Assembly (NCBI RefSeq): GCF_047200635.1
Contig: NZ_JBJZOI010000016.1
Span: 62,001-126,000 of the forward strand
Direction of reading: 5' to 3'
Length of the DNA stretch: 64,000 bases
Origin: Saccharopolyspora_C sp047200635
GTDB lineage: Bacteria; Actinomycetota; Actinomycetes; Mycobacteriales; Pseudonocardiaceae
The notes beneath the pieces are model-generated. The model searched no databases. It saw only the letters and a list, made by a program, of their open reading frames with translations, and was not told the origin of the DNA. A program made the translations under genes and the position numbers. Positions within the stretch are counted from its first letter, which is position 1; each line of letters starts with the position of its first letter. Below are positions 48,401 through 57,263 of this stretch, piece by piece.

Positions 48401-51316
48401 TCAGGCGACGATGTTGACCAGGCGGCCGGGGACCACGATGACCTTCCGGGGCTCGCCACCGCCCAGCGCGGCCACGACCTTCTCGTCGGCCAGCGCGGCG
48501 GCGCGCACCTCGTCCTGCCCGGCCGAGGCGGGCACCACGACGCGGGAGCGCACCTTGCCGTTGATCTGGATCGGGTACTCGGCGGAGTCCTCCACCAGGT
48601 ACCGCTCCTCGGCCACCGGGAACGGGCCGTGCGCCAGGCTCCCCTCGTGGCCGAGCCGGGACCACAGCTCCTCCGCCAGGTGCGGGGTCAGCGGCGCGAC
48701 CATGAGCACCATCGGCTCCACCACCGCGCGCGGCGTGCCCGCGGCGGTCGAGTACGACTTGGTGACCCGGTTGTTCAGCTCGATCAGCTTCGCCACCGCC
48801 GTGTTGAACCGCAGCGCGTCGAAGTCCTCGCGCACCCCCTCGATCGTCCTGTGCAGGGCGCGCAGCACCTCCTCGTCGGGCTGCTCGTCGGTGACGCGCA
48901 GCTCGCCGGTGCTCTCGTCGACGACGTTGCGCCACAGCCGCTGCAGGAACCGGTGCGAGCCGACGACGTCCTTGGTCGCCCACGGCCGCGAGGTGTCCAA
49001 CGGCCCCATCGCCATCTCGTAGAGCCGCAGCGTGTCGGCGCCGTAGGCGTCGGCCATCTCGTCCGGGGAGACGGAGTTCTTCAGGCTCTTGCCCATCTTC
49101 CCGTACTCGCGGCGCACCTCCTGGCCCTCGAAGAAGAACGCCCCGTCCCGCTCCTCGACCTGCTCGGCGGGCACGTACACGCCCCGCTCGTCGGTGTAGG
49201 CGAAGGCCTGGATGTAGCCCTGGTTGTAGAGCCGCCGGTAGGGCTCCTCCGAGCTCAGGAAGCCCAGGTCGTAGAGGACCTTGTGCCAGAAGCGGGAGTA
49301 CAGCAGGTGCAGCACCGCGTGCTCCACGCCGCCGACGTAGAGGTCCAGCCCGCCCGGGTCGTCCGCGCCGTGGCTCTCCGGACGAGGGCCCATCCAGTAG
49401 CGCTCGTTGGCGGGGTCGACGAACTCGGAGTCGTTCACCGGGTCGACGTAGCGCAGCTGGTACCAGCAGGAACCGGCCCACTGCGGCATCACGTTGGTGT
49501 CCCGCCGGTAGTGCCGGAGCCCGTCGCCCAGGTCCAGCTCCACCTCGGCCCACTCGGTCGCCTTCGCCAGCGGCGGTTCGGGGCTGCTGCCGGCGTCCTC
49601 CGGGTCGAAGGTGCGCGGCGAGTAGTCCTCGACCTCGGGCAGCACCACGGGCAGCGAGCTCTCCGGCACGCCCAGCGGCTCGCCGTCCTCGCCGTAGACG
49701 ATGGGGAACGGTTCGCCCCAGTAGCGCTGCCGGGCGAACAGCCAGTCGCGCAGCTTGTACTGCACGGTCCCGGTGCCGTGGCCGCGCTCGGTCAGCCAGC
49801 CGATGATGGTGCTCTTGGCCTCGTCCAGGTCCAGGCCGTCGAGGTCCAGCCCGGCCTCCGGGTTGGCGGAGTTGATCCGCGGCCCGTCACCGGTGAAGGC
49901 GCCGTCGACGTGGTCCTCGCTCGGCCGCACGGTGCGCACCACCGGCAGCTCGAAGGCCCGCGCGAAGTCCCAGTCGCGGGTGTCCTCGCCGGGCACCGCC
50001 ATGATCGCGCCGGTGCCGTAGCCCATCAGCACGTAGTCCGCGACGAACACGGGGATGCGGCTGCCGTTGACCGGGTTGGTCGCCCAGGCGCCGGTGAAGA
50101 CGCCGGTCTTGTCCTTGTTCTCCTGGCGGTCCAGGTCGGACTTCATCGAGGCGGTGCGGCGGTAGTCGGCCACGGCCCGCGCCGGGGTGGCGGCGCCGCC
50201 GGTCCAGCCGTCGCGGGTGCCCTCCGGCCACTCGGCGGCGGTGAGCTGGTCGACCAGCGGGTGCTCCGGGGCCAGCACCAGGTAGGTGACGCCGAACAGG
50301 GTGTCCGGGCGGGTGGTGAACACCTCGACCCGCTCGGCGGAGCCGTCCAGCGCGAAGGTCACGTTCGCACCCTGCGAGCGGCCGATCCAGTTCCGCTGCA
50401 TGCTCTTGACCTTGTCCGGCCAGTCCAGCCGGTCCAGGTCGTCCACCAGCCGGTCGGCGTAGGCGGTGATCCGCATCATCCACTGCTTGAGGTTGCGGCG
50501 GAACACCGGGAAGTTGCCGCGCTCGGTCAGCCCGTCGGACGTGACCTCCTCGTTCGCCACCACGGTGCCCAGGCCGGGGGCCCAGTTCACCGGCGCCTCG
50601 GAGAGGTAGGCCAGCCGGTAGGAGTCGATCAGCTCGCGCTGCTCGGCGCGCTCCAGCTCGCTCCACGGCCGGCCGTCCGGGGTGGCGCGCTCGCCGTCGG
50701 CGAACTGCTTCTCCAGCTCGGCGATCGGCCGGGCGCGGCCCCTGCCGCCGTCGGCCTCGACGTCGTACCAGGCGTGGAACACCTGCAGGAAGATCCACTG
50801 GGTCCACTTGTAGAACTCGACGTCGGTGGTGGCGACGCGGCGGCGCTCGTCGTGACCGAGGCCCAACCGGCGGATCTGGCGCAGGTAGCGCTCGATGTTC
50901 TGCTCGGTCGTGGTGCGCGGGTGGGTGCCGGTCTGCACCGCGTACTGCTCCGCGGGCAGGCCGAAGGCGTCGAAGCCCATCGTGTGCAGCACGTTGCGGC
51001 CCAGCATCCGGTGGAAGCGGGCGTAGACGTCGGTGCCGATGAAGCCCAGCGGGTGCCCGACGTGCAGCCCGGAGCCCGAGGGGTAGGGGAACATGTCCTG
51101 GACGAACAGCTTGTTGGCCGAGTCCAGCTCGGAGCCGGTGCTCAGCGGTCCGGCCGGGTTCGGCGCGTGGAAGGTGCCGAGCTCCTCCCAGCGCTGCTGC
51201 CAGCGCTGCTCGACCCGCGCCGCCGTCTCCGCGGTGTAGCGGAACCGGGGCGTCTCCTCACCCCCGCCCGACGTGCTCGTCGGCTCGCTCGTCGCACCTG
51301 CTGCCTGGCCGCTCAT
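48401..51316 (-). CDS. leuS: Leucyl-tRNA synthetase
   Basis: The 971-residue class I aminoacyl-tRNA synthetase has the HIGH-like motif GLHVGHPLG after MFPYPSG. The editing domain (about 250-440) has VEVFTTRPDTLFGVTYLVLAPEHPL and GTGAIMAVPGEDTRDWDFA. The KMSKS-like loop is GKMGKSLKNSV. A C-terminal anticodon/tRNA-binding domain follows. It charges tRNA-Leu and edits mischarged products. The start is the ATG of MSGQAAG; a TTG one codon earlier is not needed. Confidence 0.97.
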   Translation of the reverse strand: MSGQAAGATSEPTSTSGGGEETPRFRYTAETAARVEQRWQQRWEELGTFHAPNPAGPLSTGSELDSANKLFVQDMFPYPSGSGLHVGHPLGFIGTDVYARFHRMLGRNVLHTMGFDAFGLPAEQYAVQTGTHPRTTTEQNIERYLRQIRRLGLGHDERRRVATTDVEFYKWTQWIFLQVFHAWYDVEADGGRGRARPIAELEKQFADGERATPDGRPWSELERAEQRELIDSYRLAYLSEAPVNWAPGLGTVVANEEVTSDGLTERGNFPVFRRNLKQWMMRITAYADRLVDDLDRLDWPDKVKSMQRNWIGRSQGANVTFALDGSAERVEVFTTRPDTLFGVTYLVLAPEHPLVDQLTAAEWPEGTRDGWTGGAATPARAVADYRRTASMKSDLDRQENKDKTGVFTGAWATNPVNGSRIPVFVADYVLMGYGTGAIMAVPGEDTRDWDFARAFELPVVRTVRPSEDHVDGAFTGDGPRINSANPEAGLDLDGLDLDEAKSTIIGWLTERGHGTGTVQYKLRDWLFARQRYWGEPFPIVYGEDGEPLGVPESSLPVVLPEVEDYSPRTFDPEDAGSSPEPPLAKATEWAEVELDLGDGLRHYRRDTNVMPQWAGSCWYQLRYVDPVNDSEFVDPANERYWMGPRPESHGADDPGGLDLYVGGVEHAVLHLLYSRFWHKVLYDLGFLSSEEPYRRLYNQGYIQAFAYTDERGVYVPAEQVEERDGAFFFEGQEVRREYGKMGKSLKNSVSPDEMADAYGADTLRLYEMAMGPLDTSRPWATKDVVGSHRFLQRLWRNVVDESTGELRVTDEQPDEEVLRALHRTIEGVREDFDALRFNTAVAKLIELNNRVTKSYSTAAGTPRAVVEPMVLMVAPLTPHLAEELWSRLGHEGSLAHGPFPVAEERYLVEDSAEYPIQINGKVRSRVVVPASAGQDEVRAAALADEKVVAALGGGEPRKVIVVPGRLVNIVA

Positions 51317-51588
51317 CAACCGCGTTTCCTTCCCTGCTCACCGCGCGGATCGCACACCCCCAGTGTGCCGCCCGCTCCCAACCGGTTTTCCCCGGCCCGC
51401 CCGGGGCGCCCGCGGCGGCCCCGCGCCGGTCCCAGCGCCGCTCCGCCCGCGCCCGCGCGGGCGAACGCGGACCGGCGGGTGCCCCCGGAGCCCGGCCGGG
51501 GAGCCGGGCAGCGGCGCTGTGACCCAGCGAACCTCATCCGGGTAGCGAGCGGAGGCCGCGGAGGCAGCGGTCGTACCCTGTGCCGGTG

Positions 51589-51981
51589 ATGGCTGTGCAG
51601 ATGATCTTGGGTGCGCTGCTGGTCCTGCTGGGGGCGGCGCTGGTGTTCATCGGATGGCGGGGCCTGCGGAGCCAGCTGCCGCCGAACCGCTACGTGGGTG
51701 TTCGCACCCCCGCCACGCTGCGCAGCGAGGAGGCGTTCGAGCTCGGCAACCGGGTCGCGAGCCCCGCGATGCTGGCCGGCGGCGCGGTGGCGGTCCTCGC
51801 CGGGGTGTCCGAACCGCTGCTGAGCACGGTCGCGAGCTCGGTGGTCGTCGCGGTGCTCGGCATCCTCGGCGCCTTCGCGCTCATGGTCGTCGGCGGCGTG
51901 CTCGGCAACCGGGCCGCCGAGGCGATGCCCGCTCCCGCCACCGCCGGATGCGGCGGCTGCCCCGGCGGCTGCTGCGGCTGA
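51589..51981 (+). CDS. SdpI-family small membrane protein with Cys-rich tail
   Basis: The 130-residue protein has three or four hydrophobic segments. The SdpI/YhfL signature RSQLPPNRYVGVRTPATLRSEEAFELGNR follows the first. SdpI in Bacillus confers immunity to the SdpC toxin, but most actinobacterial relatives are uncharacterised. The last 12 residues hold four cysteines (CGGCPGGCC), unusual for this family and suggestive of metal or thiol chemistry. ATG 51589 was chosen; an in-frame GTG three codons earlier is possible. Confidence 0.8.
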   Translation: MAVQMILGALLVLLGAALVFIGWRGLRSQLPPNRYVGVRTPATLRSEEAFELGNRVASPAMLAGGAVAVLAGVSEPLLSTVASSVVVAVLGILGAFALMVVGGVLGNRAAEAMPAPATAGCGGCPGGCCG

Positions 51982-52043
51982 CCTGCCCCCCTACCGGCGG
52001 CCCTCTCGACCGAACGCGGCGGGAGGGCCGCTTCGCGTCCGGG

Positions 52044-52616
52044 CTAGTTCAGCTTCACGTCGCCGGGGTGGGTGGCGAGGAAGGCCAGCGGAGTGCTCTG
52101 GCGCCGCAGCACCCGGCCCCACAGGTCCGCCCCGGGAGCGATGATCACGTCGTCGGGCAGGGCCGGGACGACGTACCAGTCCCCGCGCCCGATCTCCCCG
52201 GCGAGCTGCTTGGCGTCCCAACCCGCGTAGCCCGCGAAGAACCGCATCCCGCGCGCCCTCGGCACGAGCTCGTCCGGGTCGCCGTCGAGGTCGACCAGCC
52301 CCACCGGGCCGCGCACGCCGATCATCCCCCCGACGCGCGCGACGTCCTCCCCGGCGCGCAGCGCGGCGAGGCAGATCGCGGTGCTCTGCTCCACCGGTCC
52401 GCCGACGTACAGCGAGGGCGGTTCGCTGGCGTGCGGCGCCCACTGCGGCAGCACGTCGCTGACCGCGACCTCGCTCGGCCGGTTCAGGATGACGCCGAGG
52501 GTTCCCTCCCCCCGGTGGTGGATGATGTAGACCACCGTCCGGCGGAAGTTCACGTCGAGCAGCTGCGGGGCAGCCACCAGCAGCGTCCCCGGCTCCACCT
52601 CCGCGTCTGATTCCAC
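52044..52616 (-). CDS. YqgE/AlgH family protein (UPF0301, Rv0038-like)
   Basis: The product of about 190 residues has the YqgE motifs GTLLVAAPQLLDVNFRRTVVYIIHH, GTLGVILNRPSEVAVSDVLP, LYVGGPVEQSTAICLA, RFFAGYAGWDAKQLAGEI, WYVVPALPDDVI and DLWGRVLRRQ. Function is unknown; AlgH-like proteins have been linked to regulation. GTG 52616 was chosen by family length; the frame stays open to 52709. It is convergent with the SdpI-like gene and about 200 bp upstream of the CCA-transferase gene's end. Confidence 0.87.
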   Translation of the reverse strand: MESDAEVEPGTLLVAAPQLLDVNFRRTVVYIIHHRGEGTLGVILNRPSEVAVSDVLPQWAPHASEPPSLYVGGPVEQSTAICLAALRAGEDVARVGGMIGVRGPVGLVDLDGDPDELVPRARGMRFFAGYAGWDAKQLAGEIGRGDWYVVPALPDDVIIAPGADLWGRVLRRQSTPLAFLATHPGDVKLN

Positions 52617-52812
52617 CTCCGCATGATCGCAGAGCGAAGGCCCTGCTGGCTCGGCCGCGCCGCGAACGCGCGAGAATTCGGGCGAGCGGGTCCGTTCAGC
52701 GGTGCCCAACTGCTGCGAGCAGCGAATAGCGGTCGCTCACGTGTTCCGGCGAGTATTAATAGAACCCGCTGACCAGCAGGAACGAGAGGTGCGGTTCCGC
52801 GTTCGGCGCCGG

Positions 52813-54306
52813 TCAGTCGCCGGGCACCTCGATGCCCTGTTCGGCCGCCCAGCGGTGCAGCTCGGCGACGGCCTCCTCGTGCGCCATCGGGCCGCGGTCC
52901 AGCCGGACGTCCTTGAGGTGCTTCCACGCCTGCCCGACCTGGGGACCGGGGGCCAGCCCGAGCAGCCGCATGATCTCGTTGCCGTCCAGGTCCGGGCGCA
53001 CCTTCGCCAGGTCCTCCTCGGCGGCGATCCGCGCGATCCGCTCCTCCAGGTCGTCGTAGGAGCGCTGCAAGGCGTTCGCCTTGCGCCGGTTGCGCGTGGT
53101 GCAGTCCGCCCGGACCAGCTTGTGCAGCCGGGGCAGCAGCGGACCCGCGTCCGTCACGTACCGGCGCACCGCCGAGTCGGTCCACTGCCCCTCGCCGTAG
53201 CCGTGGAAGCGCAGGTGGAGGTAGACGAGGTCGCAGACCTGGCTGACGACCTCCTTCGAGAAGCGCAGCGCCCGCAGCCGCTTGCGCGCCATCTTGGCGC
53301 CGACGACCTCGTGGTGGTGGAAGCTCACCCCGCCGCCCGGTTCGAACCGGCGGGTCCCGGGCTTGCCGATGTCGTGCAGCAGCGCCGCCAGCCGCAGCAC
53401 CAGGTCCGGCTCGCCGTCCGGATCGGCCGCCCGCTCCAGGTCGATCGCCTGCTCCAGCACGACCAGCGAGTGCTCGTAGACGTCCTTGTGCTGGTGGTGC
53501 TCGTCGATCTCCAGCCGCATCGCCGAGACCTCGGGGAGCACGTGCTCGGCCAGCCCGGTGTCCACCAGCAGCTCCACGCCGCGCCGCGGGAACCGGCCGC
53601 AGAGCAGCTTGGCGAGCTCCGCCTGGATCCGCTCCGGGGTGATCCGGGCCAGTTCACCGGCCATCTCCCGCATCGCCGCGAGCACCCGGTCGGCGGGCTC
53701 GAAGCCGAGCTGCGCGGCGAACCGGGCGGCGCGCAGCATCCGCAGCGGATCGTCGGCGAAGGACTCCTGCGGGGTGGCCGGGGTGTCCAGCCGAGCGCGG
53801 GCCACGTCCTCCAGGCCGCCGTGCAGGTCCACGAATTCGCGCCTGCCCAGCTCCACGGCCATCGCGTTCACCGTGAAGTCCCGGCGCAGCAGGTCGCCCT
53901 CGACGGTGTCGCCGAAGGCCACCTCCGGGTTCCGGCCGACGCGGTCGTAGCTGTCCGCGCGGAACGTGGTGATCTCCACGGTGGTCCCGCGCCGGTAGGC
54001 GCCGAGAGTGCCGAACTCGATCCCGGTGTCCCAGATCGTCTCGGCCCAGCCCTCCAGCAGCTCGCGCACCTGGTGCGGGCGGGCCGCGGTGGTGAAGTCC
54101 AGGTCGGTGCCCAGCCTGCCCAGCAGCGCGTCCCGCACGCTGCCGCCCACCAGGTACAGCCGGTGGCCCGCGGCCTCGAAGCGCGCGGCGAGCTCCTCGG
54201 CCACCGGGGCGACCTTCACGAGCTCGACGACCGCGTTGCGCTGCGCCTCCCGTTCGCGGGCGCGCAGGTCGGTCTCGTCGGGTGCGTCACGGGTCGAAGG
54301 GGCCAC
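52813..54306 (-). CDS. CCA tRNA nucleotidyltransferase (class II, Rv3907c-like)
   Basis: The 497-residue protein has the nucleotidyltransferase head LYLVGGSVRDALLGRLGTDLDFTT (metal Asp pair DLD), RRDFTVNAMA, and DDPLRMLRAARFAAQLGF with the neck motif. An HD phosphohydrolase domain follows (LAALLHDIGKPGTR). It adds or repairs the 3' CCA of tRNA. The HD domain suggests additional phosphatase activity, as in E. coli Cca. It starts at GTG and is divergent from the nudix gene, with about 100 bp between, as in M. tuberculosis Rv3907c/Rv3908. Confidence 0.94.
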   Translation of the reverse strand: MAPSTRDAPDETDLRAREREAQRNAVVELVKVAPVAEELAARFEAAGHRLYLVGGSVRDALLGRLGTDLDFTTAARPHQVRELLEGWAETIWDTGIEFGTLGAYRRGTTVEITTFRADSYDRVGRNPEVAFGDTVEGDLLRRDFTVNAMAVELGRREFVDLHGGLEDVARARLDTPATPQESFADDPLRMLRAARFAAQLGFEPADRVLAAMREMAGELARITPERIQAELAKLLCGRFPRRGVELLVDTGLAEHVLPEVSAMRLEIDEHHQHKDVYEHSLVVLEQAIDLERAADPDGEPDLVLRLAALLHDIGKPGTRRFEPGGGVSFHHHEVVGAKMARKRLRALRFSKEVVSQVCDLVYLHLRFHGYGEGQWTDSAVRRYVTDAGPLLPRLHKLVRADCTTRNRRKANALQRSYDDLEERIARIAAEEDLAKVRPDLDGNEIMRLLGLAPGPQVGQAWKHLKDVRLDRGPMAHEEAVAELHRWAAEQGIEVPGD

Positions 54307-54403
54307 GGGAGAAGGGTATCGGCTGCTCAGCGGAGGATCTCCGGGCCTGGTGCCGCCGTGGTTCGACCGACTGGATCGCCGCTGATCGCACTACCATCGC
54401 CGC

Positions 54404-54958
54404 ATGTCTCCGTCGCCCGGCCGCTCCGGCGGCGCTCAGCCGGGGCGCCGGAACCGGCGCCGCCGCCGACGGCTGCGGACCGTGGAGGAGACCTCCGCCG
54501 GGGGGTTGGTGGTCGCGGAGGCCGAACGGCTCGCTGCGATCATCGGTAGGTCAGACCGCAGGGGACGACTGCTGTGGTCGTTGCCGAAGGGCCACATCGA
54601 GCCTGGTGAGACGCCCGAGCAGACCGCGGTGCGTGAAGTCGCGGAGGAGACGGGGATCATCGGACGGGTGACGGTGGCGATCGGCACGATCGACTACTGG
54701 TTCGTCGCCGGTGACCGGCGCGTGCACAAGACGGTGCACCACTTCCTGCTGGACGCGGTCGGCGGAGAACTTTCCGACGAGGACGTGGAGGTCACCGAGG
54801 TGGCTTGGGTGCCGCTGGGTGAACTGGACGGAGTGCTGGCCTACACGGATGAGCGACGCCTGGTGCGGCACGCGCTCGCGCTGCTCGGCGGCGCCCGGCG
54901 GGGCGAGGGCGAAGCGGGGGGCGTGCCTCCCCGGAACACGGGAACGGAGCAGGGGTGA
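54404..54958 (+). CDS. NUDIX hydrolase (MutT4/Rv3908-like)
   Basis: The 184-residue protein has a basic N-terminus (RRNRRRRRRLR), then ETSAGGLVV and a complete Nudix box from Gly63 (GHIEPGETPEQTAVREVAEE, then TGI). It hydrolyses nucleoside diphosphate-linked substrates using Mg2+; Rv3908 (MutT4) is its positional counterpart. The stop overlaps the start of the DUF6049 gene by 4 bp (GTGA), showing translational coupling. Confidence 0.93.
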   Translation: MSPSPGRSGGAQPGRRNRRRRRRLRTVEETSAGGLVVAEAERLAAIIGRSDRRGRLLWSLPKGHIEPGETPEQTAVREVAEETGIIGRVTVAIGTIDYWFVAGDRRVHKTVHHFLLDAVGGELSDEDVEVTEVAWVPLGELDGVLAYTDERRLVRHALALLGGARRGEGEAGGVPPRNTGTEQG

Positions 54959-57213
54959 GGTGTCTGCTAGCCGCTGTGGTCGCGGTCCTGCTGATCAGCG
55001 GGATTCCGATCACCTCGGCGCGCACGGCGAGCGCGCAGAGCGGTGCGAGCACGGCCCGACTGGAAGTGACCGAAGTCACTCCTTCGGTGGTTTCGGGAGG
55101 GGCCGGTGAGGTCGCGATCAGCGGCCGGATCACCAACACGACCAGCGACCCGATCAACGGCATCGAGGCCCGGGTGCAACGCGGCTACCCGCCCCAGGCG
55201 GTGACCGCCGCCCAGGAGGCGCTGCGCGGCGAGGCCGCCACGGTCAACGAGACCGAGTTCCGCCCGCTGCTGGAGACCCTGGCTCCGGGGCAGCAGGCCC
55301 CGTTCGAGCTGCGGGTGCCGCTCACCGGCCCGGACTCGCTGGAGATCACCGAGCCCGGCGCCTTCCCGCTGCTGGTCAACGTCAACGGTCAGCCCGAGGG
55401 CGGTGCCCGGGCCCGGATCGGCGAGGCGCACTTCCTGCTGCCGGTGCTGGCCCCGCCCGGTGCTCCGCCCGCGAAGCCGCCGCGGCCGACGCCGATCTCG
55501 ATGCTGCTGCCGATCGTCGACTACCCGCGGATGCAGCAGGAGGGCACGCCCGGTCAGCGGGCGGTGCTGGCCGACGACGCGCTCGCCGCCTCGCTCACCC
55601 CCGGCGGCAGGCTCTACGACCTGGTGCAGTCCGTGGTGGACGGCGCCGGTTCCGGATCACCGCTGGGCAGCGGGCTCTGCTTCGCCGTCGACCCGGACCT
55701 GCTGGCGACCGTGCAGGCGATGAGCCGCGGCTACCAGGTGCGCCAGGCCGACGGCGGGGTGCGCGACGGGACCGGCGCGGCCTCGGCGCAGCTGTGGCTG
55801 AACAAGCTCCGCGAGGCCACCGAGGGCCGGTGCGTGCTGGCGCTGCCGTACGCCGATTCGGACGTGGTCGCGCTGGAGCACGCGGGCCTGCCCGACCTGG
55901 TCAAGGGCTCGCTGGACGGTGCCGGAGTGGTCCAGCAGGTGCTCGGCGTGCAGCCGCGGCGCAGCGTGCTGTGGCCGATCGAGGGCGCGGCGGACGACGC
56001 CACGACCCGCAGGCTCGGCGAGTTCGGCATCGACACGATGCTGGTGGAGCCCTCCGCGATGTCCGAGGACGGCCCCGCGCGCCTGAACGGGGACGGGCCG
56101 GTGGCGGTGCCGGTGGACCCGCTGCTGTCCGAGGCGCTGGACCCGAGGTACGGCACCCCGCTGGAGACCACCTCCATGTCACCGGACGGCAACGGCGGCG
56201 CCGCGGTGCAGAACACCCTCGGCGCGCTCGCCTTCCGCGCCACCGCGGGCGCCCGGGAGGGCGCGACCTCGGTGCTGGCCCCGCCGCGCCGGTGGAACCT
56301 CGGCGGTGACGAGCTGCGCTCGCTGCTGGACGGGATGCGCTCGCTCACCGAGGCCGGCTACGTGCGGCCCACCGGGCTGCCGGAGGCCGCCGCGCTGACC
56401 GCGCCGGGCGCCCCACCGCTGCCCGAGGCCCGGCTGGCCTACCCGCCGGCCAACGCCGCCGAGGAGATCCCGCAGCCGGTGCTCGACCGGCTCGCCGAGC
56501 AGAACTACAAGGTCGGCGACCTCTACCGCTCCAGCCAGCGGGACCCGGCCGCCGACCTGGACCCCGCCGCGCTCACCACCCCGCTGCGCAACGGGTTGCT
56601 GCGCGGCGCGTCGAGCGCCTGGCGGGACAACCCGGGGGCGGCGCGGCACTGGGTGCGGGTCGCCACCGACACGCTCAACGGGGTGCTCGCCCGGGTCCGG
56701 CTCGACGAGTTCGCCGGCAAGATCACGCTCACGGCCTCGAACGCGCCGATCCCGATGACCGTCACCAACGACCTGCCGGTCACGGTCTCGGTGCGGCTGC
56801 GGATCCCGGCCACCGCCGGGCTCGAGACCCGCGACCTCGGCGTGATCCGGGTGCCCGCCCAGGGACGCAGGCACTTCCGGCTGGAGACCGAGGTGCACCG
56901 GGCCGGGCAGTTCACCGTCGACGTGGGCGTGACCACCGAGTCGGGCACCGAGCTGGGGCCCGCGAAGCGGATCCAGCTGCAGTCCTACACCTACGACCCG
57001 TTCACGGTCGGGCTCACCGCGATCGCCAGCGCGCTGCTGGTGGTCCTGTCCGCGCGCCGCATCCTGCGCAGGCTGCGCGCGCGCCGGGAGCGGCTCGCGG
57101 CGGCCGCCGGGAACGCGGGAGAGCAGTCGAGCACCGGTTCGGACGAATCGGGTGCCCGCCCCGAGTCCGTCCCGTCCGGGAGCACCACCGAAGGTGACCG
57201 CGGCCCGAGCTGA
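54955..57213 (+). CDS. DUF6049 secreted membrane-anchored protein (Rv3909-like)
   Basis: The 752-residue protein has a signal peptide (LLAAVVAVLLISGIPITSA) and a large extracytoplasmic region. This region has an N-terminal beta-rich stretch (VTPSVVSGGAGEVAISGRITN), central VDPDLLATVQAMSRGYQV and LALPYADSDVVALEH segments and a second beta domain (LTASNAPIPMTVTNDLPVTV). One C-terminal membrane helix (GLTAIASALLVVLSA) and a basic/acidic cytosolic tail follow. This layout and position between the nudix gene and murJ match Rv3909. A role in peptidoglycan precursor export with MurJ is inferred from this conserved pairing. It is translationally coupled to the nudix gene. Confidence 0.88.
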   Translation: MRCLLAAVVAVLLISGIPITSARTASAQSGASTARLEVTEVTPSVVSGGAGEVAISGRITNTTSDPINGIEARVQRGYPPQAVTAAQEALRGEAATVNETEFRPLLETLAPGQQAPFELRVPLTGPDSLEITEPGAFPLLVNVNGQPEGGARARIGEAHFLLPVLAPPGAPPAKPPRPTPISMLLPIVDYPRMQQEGTPGQRAVLADDALAASLTPGGRLYDLVQSVVDGAGSGSPLGSGLCFAVDPDLLATVQAMSRGYQVRQADGGVRDGTGAASAQLWLNKLREATEGRCVLALPYADSDVVALEHAGLPDLVKGSLDGAGVVQQVLGVQPRRSVLWPIEGAADDATTRRLGEFGIDTMLVEPSAMSEDGPARLNGDGPVAVPVDPLLSEALDPRYGTPLETTSMSPDGNGGAAVQNTLGALAFRATAGAREGATSVLAPPRRWNLGGDELRSLLDGMRSLTEAGYVRPTGLPEAAALTAPGAPPLPEARLAYPPANAAEEIPQPVLDRLAEQNYKVGDLYRSSQRDPAADLDPAALTTPLRNGLLRGASSAWRDNPGAARHWVRVATDTLNGVLARVRLDEFAGKITLTASNAPIPMTVTNDLPVTVSVRLRIPATAGLETRDLGVIRVPAQGRRHFRLETEVHRAGQFTVDVGVTTESGTELGPAKRIQLQSYTYDPFTVGLTAIASALLVVLSARRILRRLRARRERLAAAAGNAGEQSSTGSDESGARPESVPSGSTTEGDRGPS

Positions 57214-57263
57214 CATCCTGGTTCGGCCACACGCGGGAGTGATATCCCGCGGCGGCGCAGGCG

